NCBI RefSeq assembly: GCF_003231275.1
Contig: NZ_QKVL01000045.1
Span: forward strand, 1-41,346
Direction of reading: 5' to 3'
DNA from: Pseudomonas huaxiensis
Lineage (GTDB): Bacteria; Pseudomonadota; Gammaproteobacteria; Pseudomonadales; Pseudomonadaceae
DNA length: 41,346 nucleotides
Position 1 is the first letter of the stretch; every line of letters starts with the position of its first letter. The notes under the pieces are model-generated. The model was given only the letters and a program-made list of their open reading frames with translations, was not told the DNA's origin and searched no databases. The translations under genes were made by a program, and so were the position numbers. Below are positions 31,503 to 39,171 of the stretch, piece after piece.

Positions 31503-33236
31503 TCAGCTCTTGACTGGCGCCACCGCCAACTCAACCCCCTCGCCCCGCTTCAACACCGCATACACCACCGCCGTCAGCAAACTCCCCGCGACAATCGCCA
31601 GCAGGTACAACAGCGCATGGTTGATCGCGTTCGGGATCAGCATCACGAACAGCCCACCATGGGGCGCCATCAGCTTGCAGCCGAAGTACATCGACAAGGC
31701 CCCGGTCAGCGCGCCGCCAGCAATACTCGCCGGAATCACCCGCAGCGGGTCTTTCGCCGCAAAGGGAATCGCGCCTTCGGAAATAAAGCACAAGCCCAGC
31801 ACCAACGCCGCCTTGCCCGCTTCACGCTCGCTCTGGGCAAACTTGCGGCGGGCGAGGAAGGTGGCGATGCCCAGGCCGATCGGCGGCACCATGCCGGCCG
31901 CCATGGTCGCGGCCATCGGTGCATAACTCTGCGAGGCCAGCAGCCCGACCGAGAAGGCATACGCCGCCTTGTTCACCGGTCCACCGAGGTCAACGCACAT
32001 CATCGCGCCGAGCACGATGCCCAGCAGAATCGCGTTGGTGGTGCCCATGCTGTCGAGGAACTGGGTCAGCCCGGCGAGCAGCCCCGCCACCGGCTGGCCG
32101 ACCACATAGATCATCACCAGCCCGGTGAACAGGCTGGAGAACAGCGGGATCAGCAGGATCGGCTTGAGCGCCTCAAGGCTGGTCGGCAGTTTTAGCCAGC
32201 GGCTGATGGCCTTGGCGCTGTAGCCAGCGAGAAACCCGGCGATGATGCCGCCTATGAAACCCGCGCCTAACGTACTGGCCAGCAGGCCGCCGATCATTCC
32301 CGGCGCCAGCCCCGGCCGATCGGCGATGGAATAGGCGATGTAGCCCGCCAGCAGCGGCACCATCAGCTTGAACGCCGCCTCGCCGCCGATCTGCATCAGC
32401 GCCGCCGGCAGCGTACCCGGCTCCTTGAAAGCTTCGATGCCGAACACGAACGACAGGGCAATCAACAGACCACCGGCCACCACCATCGGCAGCATGAACG
32501 ACACGCCAGTCAGCAGGTGCTTGTAGACGCCGGTCTTCTCGTTGCTCGCCTTCACCGCCTGGGCGTTGGCGGTACTTTCTTCGCGCGCTTCAGCGAGGGC
32601 TTTTTCCAGCGTGGCTTTGGCCTGTTTCAGCGCCACGCCGGTGCCGCAGCGAAAGATGCGCTTGCCAGCGAAACGCTCGGTGGGCACGTCGATATCGGCG
32701 GCCAGCAGCACCACATCGGCCTCGGCAATCGCCGCCGCGCTCAGCGGGTTGCGCGCGCCGACCGAGCCCTGGGTTTCCACGCTCAACTGCAGGCCCATCT
32801 GTTGCGCGGCCTGTTGCAGCGCCTCGGCGGCCATGAAGGTGTGGGCCACGCCGGTCGGACAAGCGGTGACGGCGACAATCCTGGCGGCCTTCGCCGGGAC
32901 GGGTGCGGCAGCCTCCTCGCCTGGCTGATAGACCTCGGCCTTGTCGGCCGCTTCGCGCAAGAAGTTATCCACATCCTGCAACGCCCGGGCCGGGGTGCTC
33001 TGCAACAGCCGCTTGCCGGCGAAACGCTGCAACGCCAGCGGACCGCTGGCAACCACCAACACCCAGTCGGCATCGGCGATCACCGCCGCCGACAACTGCC
33101 GCTCGGTGCGAGCCGGGTCGTGCACTTCGACGCTGGTGCTCCAGCCCAGGCGCTGGGCGGCGGCGTCCAGCAGGCGGGCGCTCAATACACTGGCTACCTG
33201 GCCGTTGGGGCAGGCGGTGACGATCGCGAGTTTCAT
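31503..33236 (-). CDS. fruA: PTS fructose transporter subunit IIBC
   Basis: A 577-residue permease that takes up fructose and phosphorylates it to fructose 1-phosphate. Two IIB-type domains lie at the N-terminus: the first (about 1-105) has a Cys at residue 9 (VTACPNG), and the second (about 118-215) has the phospho-accepting C126 in VTACPTGVAHTFMAAEAL. The membrane IIC domain (about 235-565) has the conserved DLGGPVNKAAY and about nine hydrophobic segments. Duplicated IIB domains are usual for this family. Its start overlaps the end of fruK by four bases (ATGA). It is the last gene of fruBKA. Confidence 0.96.
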   Translation of the reverse strand: MKLAIVTACPNGQVASVLSARLLDAAAQRLGWSTSVEVHDPARTERQLSAAVIADADWVLVVASGPLALQRFAGKRLLQSTPARALQDVDNFLREAADKAEVYQPGEEAAAPVPAKAARIVAVTACPTGVAHTFMAAEALQQAAQQMGLQLSVETQGSVGARNPLSAAAIAEADVVLLAADIDVPTERFAGKRIFRCGTGVALKQAKATLEKALAEAREESTANAQAVKASNEKTGVYKHLLTGVSFMLPMVVAGGLLIALSFVFGIEAFKEPGTLPAALMQIGGEAAFKLMVPLLAGYIAYSIADRPGLAPGMIGGLLASTLGAGFIGGIIAGFLAGYSAKAISRWLKLPTSLEALKPILLIPLFSSLFTGLVMIYVVGQPVAGLLAGLTQFLDSMGTTNAILLGIVLGAMMCVDLGGPVNKAAYAFSVGLLASQSYAPMAATMAAGMVPPIGLGIATFLARRKFAQSEREAGKAALVLGLCFISEGAIPFAAKDPLRVIPASIAGGALTGALSMYFGCKLMAPHGGLFVMLIPNAINHALLYLLAIVAGSLLTAVVYAVLKRGEGVELAVAPVKS

Positions 33237-34192
33237 TGTTCACCCTCTTGTTCTGCGCTCGGGGTCTGAATGCGGACTTCCGTTTCGAAGCGCGCCAGTT
33301 GCGCGCGGTCGTTGATACCGAAGCCGATCTGGCTGACCGCCTGCGCGGCGATGGCGGTGGCGCGGCGCAGGGTCTGCTCCGCCGCTTCGCCCGCCAGCAG
33401 GCCGTGGACCATACCGGCCAGCAGCGAATCACCGGCACCCACGGTGCTGGCAATCGTCACCTGCGGCGGCAGCCCTTGCAGTACCGCGCCACGGCTGAAC
33501 CAGTTGACGCCCTGCTCGCCCTGGGACACCACCACATGCTCGATGCCCTGTCCGATCAGCCGTTGCGCCGCCTCACGCTGCTCGGCAAAGCCGTGCACAG
33601 GCGTGCCGAGCACTTCGCCCAGTTCCTCGGTATTGGGTTTGACCAGCCATGGCACCGCGCGCAAGCCGGCCTCAAGGGCCGCGCCGCTGCTGTCGAAGGC
33701 GACTTTCAGGCCCATGGCCTTGAGCCGGATCAGCAGCGCTTCGAGCCACTGCGTACTGATACCGCGGGGCAGGCTGCCGGCGACCACCACAACGTCATGT
33801 CCGGGCGCGAGCTGGTCGAGGCGATCGAGCAGCGCCTGACGGGCCGCTTCGTCCACTTCCGGGCCCGGGCCGTTGATATCGGTGACCTGTCCGCCGTGCT
33901 CCACCAGCTTGATATTGCTGCGGGTCTCGCCCGGCACGCGGATGAAGCCGTCGACGAAGCCGCGGCGCTGCATCAGCGCGTCGAAGGGCGCCAGATTGTC
34001 CAGGCCGAGAAAGCCGCTGACGCTCAGCTCGTGGCCAAGGTCGGCGAGCACCTGGGCCACATTCAGGCCCTTGCCGGCAGCATGGCTGTGCTGGGCCGAA
34101 GCGCGGTTGACCGCACCGGTGCGCAACGCCTCAAGGCTCACGGTGACGTCCAGCGCCGGGTTCAGGGTCAGGGTCAGAATCTTGGCCATCAC
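33233..34192 (-). CDS. fruK: 1-phosphofructokinase
   Basis: A 319-residue PfkB-family sugar kinase that converts fructose 1-phosphate to fructose 1,6-bisphosphate. It has the N-terminal TLNPALDVTV, the glycine/Lys substrate loop HAAGKGLNVA (about 37-46), and the C-terminal signature with the catalytic Asp (STVGAGDSLLAGMVHGL). Length is normal. The first of two adjacent ATGs overlaps the fruB stop as ATGA, and its own end overlaps fruA by four bases, so the three genes are tightly coupled. Confidence 0.96.
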   Translation of the reverse strand: MMAKILTLTLNPALDVTVSLEALRTGAVNRASAQHSHAAGKGLNVAQVLADLGHELSVSGFLGLDNLAPFDALMQRRGFVDGFIRVPGETRSNIKLVEHGGQVTDINGPGPEVDEAARQALLDRLDQLAPGHDVVVVAGSLPRGISTQWLEALLIRLKAMGLKVAFDSSGAALEAGLRAVPWLVKPNTEELGEVLGTPVHGFAEQREAAQRLIGQGIEHVVVSQGEQGVNWFSRGAVLQGLPPQVTIASTVGAGDSLLAGMVHGLLAGEAAEQTLRRATAIAAQAVSQIGFGINDRAQLARFETEVRIQTPSAEQEGEQ

Positions 34193-37047
34193 AGCGTCTC
34201 CACCAGTGCCCGCACGTCGCCGGCACTGCCCAGGCTCAGCGCTTGTCGCGCCAGAATCCGGGCTTGTTCAATACTCAGGGCGCGCACCTGGGCCTTCACT
34301 TCGGCAATGCCACGCGGCGCCACGCTCAATTCATCCACATCCAGCCCAACCAGAATCGGCACCGCCTGCGGATCGCCCGCCAGCTCGCCGCACACGCCCA
34401 CCCACTTGCCATGGGCGTGGGCCGCACGCACGGTCATGTCGATCAGGTTGAGCACCGCCGGGTGCAGGCCGTCGGCCTGGGCCGAAAGGCTCGGGTGACC
34501 GCGGTCGATGGCCAGGGTGTACTGGGTCAGATCGTTGGTGCCGACACTGAAGAAATCCACTTCCGCCGCCAGGACCGGTGCCAACAGCGCTGCCGAGGGC
34601 ACTTCGATCATGATCCCGACCTGCAGGTCAGCGACTGGAATCTCGCCGCGCAAGCGCTCGACCATCTGCCGCGCCTGACGCCACTCCTCCACCTGCCCGA
34701 CCATCGGGAACATGATCCGCAACGGTCGCTCGCCTGCCGCACGCAGCAGGGCGCGAAGCTGGCTTTCCATCACCTGCGGGCGTTGCAGGGTCAGGCGGAT
34801 GCCGCGCACACCCAGAAACGGGTTTTCTTCCTTGTCGATCGGCCAGTACGGCAGCGGCTTGTCGCCACCGACATCCAGGGTGCGCACCACCAACGGCCGA
34901 CCGCCGAGGCCGTCGAGCACGCGGCGATATTCGATTTCCTGAGTGGACTCGTCCGGCAATTGCGGATGGGCCATGAAAATCAGTTCGGTACGCAGCAGCC
35001 CAACGCCCTCGGCGCCCTGCTCGACCACTTTGTCGATGCCGCTGCTTTCACCGATGTTGGCGAAGACTTCCACCCCGTGGCCGTCGCGGGTGATCGCCGG
35101 CTCATGGCGGGAGGCGTGGGCGGCGCGCAGGCGTGCTTCGCGTTGCTCGCGCTCGGCCAGGGCCTTTTCCAGTTGATCTGCGGCCGGCGCCACGGTGACG
35201 CGACCGCGCTGACCGTCCAGCAGCAACGCCGTGCCGGGCGCGATCAACAACACCGCATCGCCAGCGCCGACCACGGCGGGAATGCCCAGCGCCCGCGCCA
35301 CGATGGCGCTGTGCGCCGTGGCACCGCCGCGGGCGGTGAGGATGCCGGCGACCCGCGTCGGGTCCAGGCGCGCCACGTCGGACGGGCCAACCTCGGCCAT
35401 CACGAATACGTAAGGCTGCTCGGGCTCGGGCGTTTCGCTGACGCCACAGAGTTGCGCCAGCACGCGGCGGCCAACATCGCGCAGGTCCGCCGCACGCTCG
35501 GCGAGCAAGGCGTCCTGCAGGGCTTCCTGCTGCCGCGCCGCCGCGTCGATCACCGCCAGCCAGGCGGCCGGAGCGCTTTCGCCCTGGCGCAGGCGCAGTT
35601 CCACTTCGTCGCCGAGCCCGGGGTCGGCGAGCATTTCCAAGTGGGTGATGAAAATCTCGCGGATCGCCGTGGCCTGGCTGCGCAGGATCAGCCCGTCGAT
35701 CTCGGCGCGCACCCGCGCCAGTGCGTCTTGCAGGCGCTGGCGTTCCAGCGCGGGAGACTCACCGCGCAACGGGTAATCGAACGTCTGCAACAGGTGAACA
35801 TGCGCCGGACCACTGGCGATGCCCGGCGCGGCGGCGATGCCCTGAAGCGTCGAGCCGTCTGCGGGCTTCACCTGTGTGGTCAGCGGCGCGGGCGTGTCGA
35901 TCGCCACCTGGGTGACGGCCGGCAGCGCTTCAACCTCTTCGCCGAGGCCGCTTTCGACGGCCGCCAGCAAGGCCGGCAGCGCCTCGGCGATACGCGGTTC
36001 GACACTGAATTCGAGCACCTGGCCCCGGCGCGCGCCGAGGCTCAGCAGCTTGCTCAGGCTTTTCACCGAGACGGCGGGCGCGTTGCCGTCGACCACCTGC
36101 ACGCGCACCTCACCGTCGAATTCCTTGGCCAGTTGCGCAAGGATCTTCGCCGGGCGCGCATGCAGGCCGTGCGGGTTGGCCAGGGCGATACGGGCGCTGG
36201 GCCAATCGGTCGGTACCGCGCCGCCCAACATGCCCAGCAAGGTGCGGACGTTGCCGGCGCGCAACAATTCCTGACCGCGGCCCTCGACCAACAGACCGCA
36301 CAGGCGTTCAAGCACGGTTTGATGCGCGTCGCCCTGGCTGGCCAGGCAAAACAGGCCATTGATCGGCTGGCCCTGATGCCGCAGCGGTTGTTGCGGCGTG
36401 ACGAAGGCCAGCCCCGGCTGGCGCACCGCCTGCTCACTGTGCAGCCACCAGAGGCCGTCGCCCAGCGACAGCGGCTCGACCTGCTGCAAGCGGCCGGCGA
36501 AATCGCCGTCGACGCACTCCACCCGGCGCAACAGCCGTGCGCCTTGCCAGAGCAGGTCGTCGAAATCGTCGGCGGGTACACCGAGGCCAAGGGTACGCTC
36601 GTCCAGCAGCAGGTCGCGCGGCGCGCCCTGCAACAGGTGCAGCACCGCTTCGGCGCTGTCGGCGCGGCTCAGGGCCTCGGCCATATCGGCGTCGCCCAGG
36701 GCGCGGGTGAGTTGTTGCAGCAGGAGCAGGTGTTCGTCGGAGCGGGCAGCAATGGCGATGGCCAGGAACACACGCTGGCCGTCGCCCCAGTCCACGCCCT
36801 CGGGGAATTGCATCAGGCGCACGCCGGTGACGTGCACCAGATCGCGGGTCTGCGGCGTGCCGTGGGGAATGGCGATGCCCTGACCGAGAAAGGTCGAGCC
36901 CTGCGCTTCACGGGCCTGCAAACCGGCCAGATAACCTTCGGCAACCAGCCCGTCGCGCACCAGGTGTCCGGCCAGAAGCTGCAAGGCCGCGGACTTGTCC
37001 ACAGCCGTCTGGCCCATGGATATCTGCGCCGTGGTGAACTCGAGCAT
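34189..37047 (-). CDS. fruB: PTS fructose phosphotransferase IIA-HPr-EI (FruB)
   Basis: A 952-residue soluble multi-phosphoryl-transfer protein that carries phosphate from PEP to FruA. The IIA domain (about 1-142) has the active H62 in GIAIPHGT. A second, IIA-like region (about 146-275) lacks that motif and matches the linking M region of FruB proteins. The HPr domain (about 285-370) has H296 in NPHGLHARPA and Ser330 near the regulatory position. EI (about 400-952) has the active H579 in GGATAHSAIVARALGIP. AAGGAG precedes the ATG at seven bases. It is the first gene of fruBKA, divergent from fruR. In pseudomonads this is the complete fructose-specific PTS, so no separate EI or HPr is needed. 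Confidence 0.97.
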   Translation of the reverse strand: MLEFTTAQISMGQTAVDKSAALQLLAGHLVRDGLVAEGYLAGLQAREAQGSTFLGQGIAIPHGTPQTRDLVHVTGVRLMQFPEGVDWGDGQRVFLAIAIAARSDEHLLLLQQLTRALGDADMAEALSRADSAEAVLHLLQGAPRDLLLDERTLGLGVPADDFDDLLWQGARLLRRVECVDGDFAGRLQQVEPLSLGDGLWWLHSEQAVRQPGLAFVTPQQPLRHQGQPINGLFCLASQGDAHQTVLERLCGLLVEGRGQELLRAGNVRTLLGMLGGAVPTDWPSARIALANPHGLHARPAKILAQLAKEFDGEVRVQVVDGNAPAVSVKSLSKLLSLGARRGQVLEFSVEPRIAEALPALLAAVESGLGEEVEALPAVTQVAIDTPAPLTTQVKPADGSTLQGIAAAPGIASGPAHVHLLQTFDYPLRGESPALERQRLQDALARVRAEIDGLILRSQATAIREIFITHLEMLADPGLGDEVELRLRQGESAPAAWLAVIDAAARQQEALQDALLAERAADLRDVGRRVLAQLCGVSETPEPEQPYVFVMAEVGPSDVARLDPTRVAGILTARGGATAHSAIVARALGIPAVVGAGDAVLLIAPGTALLLDGQRGRVTVAPAADQLEKALAEREQREARLRAAHASRHEPAITRDGHGVEVFANIGESSGIDKVVEQGAEGVGLLRTELIFMAHPQLPDESTQEIEYRRVLDGLGGRPLVVRTLDVGGDKPLPYWPIDKEENPFLGVRGIRLTLQRPQVMESQLRALLRAAGERPLRIMFPMVGQVEEWRQARQMVERLRGEIPVADLQVGIMIEVPSAALLAPVLAAEVDFFSVGTNDLTQYTLAIDRGHPSLSAQADGLHPAVLNLIDMTVRAAHAHGKWVGVCGELAGDPQAVPILVGLDVDELSVAPRGIAEVKAQVRALSIEQARILARQALSLGSAGDVRALVETL

Positions 37048-37063
37048 GACCGTCTCCTTTGCA

Positions 37064-37094
37064 ACGCCGGGACGGCGTCGAGGTTATTGTTGTT
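37064..37094 (-). promoter_or_regulatory. fruB leader: Crc/Hfq motif and hairpin before the ribosome-binding site
   Basis: On the minus strand AACAACAA (37087-37094), an exact AANAANAA Hfq-Crc motif, stands 40 bases upstream of the fruB ATG. A perfect 6-bp hairpin follows (37064-37069 with 37073-37078), ending about four bases before the AAGGAG ribosome-binding site. Fructose genes are subject to Crc control in pseudomonads, so translational repression at this site is likely. Confidence 0.5.
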
Positions 37095-37134
37095 GAGGTA
37101 AAAGCATAGGGCCAGCAATCATCTGATCCTACGG

Positions 37135-37144
37135 CAAGCGCTTG
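37135..37144. promoter_or_regulatory. Second palindrome in the fruB-fruR region
   Basis: CAAGCGCTTG is a perfect 10-bp palindrome with the central GCGC typical of LacI-family operators. It is centred 33 bp from the Cra operator, close to three helical turns. It could be an auxiliary site for FruR or chance. Confidence 0.3.
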
Positions 37145-37166
37145 GTGCGGCAGTAAAATCGCTTGC

Positions 37167-37178
37167 TGAAACGTTTAA
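37167..37178. promoter_or_regulatory. FruR/Cra operator
   Basis: TGAAACGTTTAA; its reverse complement TTAAACGTTTCA is, to my memory, the operator described for P. putida Cra in front of fruB. It lies in the 290-bp gap between the divergent fruB and fruR, 120 bases upstream of fruB. Fructose 1-phosphate releases Cra from this site. I could not assign the -10 and -35 elements of either gene with confidence. Confidence 0.8.
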
Positions 37179-37337
37179 TCCATAAATGGAGTGCACGTTA
37201 CTCGATAACCTGCGAACAATGAAGTCCCTTTGTGCCGGACAATTGCGACAATGGTCGTCTGCGCCAAAGGCTCAGGATCGGCGACAATGCGCGGTCAGGC
37301 TTCGCAGCCAGTCCCGGTATATAACAAGGAAAATTCG

Positions 37338-38333
37338 GTGAAACTCAGCGATATAGCCCGTCTGGCCGGTGTCTCCGTGACCACCGCCAGCTACGTGATC
37401 AATGGCAAGGCCGAACAGCAACGCATCAGCAATGCGACCGTGGAACGTGTCCGCGCGGTGGTCGAGGCCCATGGCTTCACCCCCAACCCGCAAGCAGCGG
37501 GTCTGCGCAGCCGGCATACGCGGACACTCGGCTTCATCCTCCCCGACCTGGAAAACCCCAGCTACGCACGCATCGCCAAGCAGCTTGAGCAAGGTGCGCG
37601 GGCTCGCGGTTACCAGTTGCTGATCGCCAGCAGCGACGACCAGCCCGACAGCGAGCGGCAATTGCAGCAACTGTTCCGCGCCCGTCGCTGCGACGCGCTG
37701 TTCGTCGCCAGTTGCCTGCCGCCCAGCGACGACAGCTACCGCGAACTGCAAGACAAAGGCATGCCGATCATCGCCATCGACCGCAGCATGGAGCCGAAGG
37801 TGTTCTGCTCGGTGGTCAGCGACGACCAGCCGGCCAGCCTGCAACTCACTGGCAGCCTGCTGGAACTGGCGCCGTCGAACATCGCCCTGATCGGCGCACG
37901 CCCGGAACTCAGCGTCAGCCAGGCCCGCGCCAGCGGCTTCGACCAGGCGCTGCACGCCTTCACCGGCAAGGTCAGCCAGTACCAGGGCGAGGCGTTCAGC
38001 CGCGAATGCGGGCGCCAGTTGATGAGCCAGTTGCTGGCCGACCTGGGCGGTCTGCCGGATGCGCTGGTAACCACCTCCTACGTGCTGCTGCAAGGCGTGT
38101 TCGATGTACTTTCGACCCGCCCGGCCGACTCCCGGACCTTGCACCTTGGCACCTTCGGCGACACCCAGTTGCTCGACTTCCTGCCGCTGCCGGTCAACGC
38201 CATGGCCCAGCAACACGGCCTGATCGCCGAAACCGCGCTGGAACTGGCTCTCGCCGCCGTGGAACAGAAGCAGTACCAGCCGGGCATTCATGCCGTGGCG
38301 CGGACGTTCAAGCAGCGCATCTTCAAAGGCTGA
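37338..38333 (+). CDS. fruR: LacI-family fructose regulator FruR/Cra
   Basis: A 331-residue LacI/GalR-type repressor. The N-terminal helix-turn-helix (KLSDIARLAGVSVTTASYVING, in two blocks) matches Cra, followed by the hinge and a periplasmic-binding-like domain from about residue 60 (RTLGFILPDLENPSYARIAKQLE). The start is a GTG at 37338 with AAGGA seven bases upstream; the frame stays open 36 codons further, but the family begins at this residue. It is divergent from fruBKA with a matching operator between them. In pseudomonads Cra acts mainly as a local regulator answering fructose 1-phosphate. TatD follows after two bases. Confidence 0.93.
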   Translation: MKLSDIARLAGVSVTTASYVINGKAEQQRISNATVERVRAVVEAHGFTPNPQAAGLRSRHTRTLGFILPDLENPSYARIAKQLEQGARARGYQLLIASSDDQPDSERQLQQLFRARRCDALFVASCLPPSDDSYRELQDKGMPIIAIDRSMEPKVFCSVVSDDQPASLQLTGSLLELAPSNIALIGARPELSVSQARASGFDQALHAFTGKVSQYQGEAFSRECGRQLMSQLLADLGGLPDALVTTSYVLLQGVFDVLSTRPADSRTLHLGTFGDTQLLDFLPLPVNAMAQQHGLIAETALELALAAVEQKQYQPGIHAVARTFKQRIFKG

Positions 38334-38335
38334 CC

Positions 38336-39115
38336 ATGCGCCTGATCGACACCCACACCCACCTGGATTTCCCCGACTTCGACGCCGACCGCCGCGAGCT
38401 GCTGGCGGCGGCCGCAGCGGGCGGGGTCGAGCGGATGGTGGTGCTGGGGGTGTTCGAGGCCAACTGGCAACGGGTGTGGGATCTGGTCAAGGCCGAGCCT
38501 TCGCTTTACGCAGCGTTTGGCCTGCACCCGGTGTACCTCGACGCGCACACGCCGCAGCACCTGACCGCGCTGGGTGACTGGCTGAGCCGCCTGCGCGGCG
38601 ATCCGCAACTCTGCGCCGTGGGCGAATTCGGGCTGGATTACTACCTGCCGGAGCTGGACCGCGAGCGTCAGCAGGCGCTGTTCGAAGCGCAACTGCAATT
38701 GGCGGTGGATTTCGATCTGCCGGCGTTGCTGCATGTGCGTCGCAGCCATGCGGCGGTGATCGCCACGCTCAAGCGGTTCAAGCTGCCTCGGGGCGGGATC
38801 ATTCATGCCTTTGCCGGCAGCTATGAAGAGGCGCGTGAATACATCCGCCTAGGATTCAAGCTCGGCCTTGGCGGCGCCGCCACCTGGCCGCAAGCGCTGC
38901 GCCTGCACAAGGTATTGCCGCGTTTGCCGCTGGACAGTGTGGTGCTGGAAACCGATGCGCCGGACATGGCGCCGGCGATGTTTCCCGGGATCAGGAACAG
39001 TCCGCTGCATTTGCCGGAGATTGCCGCGGCATTGGCGGGGATCATGGGGATTGGGGTGGAGATGCTGGCGGAGGCTAGTAGCCGGAATGCCTGTGAGATG
39101 TTTGGCTGGAGTTAG
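38336..39115 (+). CDS. TatD-family metal-dependent hydrolase
   Basis: A 259-residue TIM-barrel hydrolase of the TatD family, members of which are metal-dependent DNases. The metal-site residues are visible: H7 and H9 in IDTHTHLDF, E97 in VGEFGLDYY, H133 in LLHVRRSH, H157 in IIHAFAG and D207 in LETDAPD. Length is normal. It starts two bases after the fruR stop and is surely cotranscribed with it, although no functional link to fructose is known. The substrate in vivo is not established; the E. coli paralogues YcfH and YjjV are alternatives for its exact type. Confidence 0.92.
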   Translation: MRLIDTHTHLDFPDFDADRRELLAAAAAGGVERMVVLGVFEANWQRVWDLVKAEPSLYAAFGLHPVYLDAHTPQHLTALGDWLSRLRGDPQLCAVGEFGLDYYLPELDRERQQALFEAQLQLAVDFDLPALLHVRRSHAAVIATLKRFKLPRGGIIHAFAGSYEEAREYIRLGFKLGLGGAATWPQALRLHKVLPRLPLDSVVLETDAPDMAPAMFPGIRNSPLHLPEIAAALAGIMGIGVEMLAEASSRNACEMFGWS

Positions 39116-39171
39116 GGGTTGATGTTGAGGGCCTCATCGCTGCGGTTCGGCCCCTGATACCCACAAAATCA

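Noticed and set aside
34243..37101. A 952-codon open frame on the plus strand opposite fruB
   Set aside because: Shadow of fruB; no domain, biased composition.
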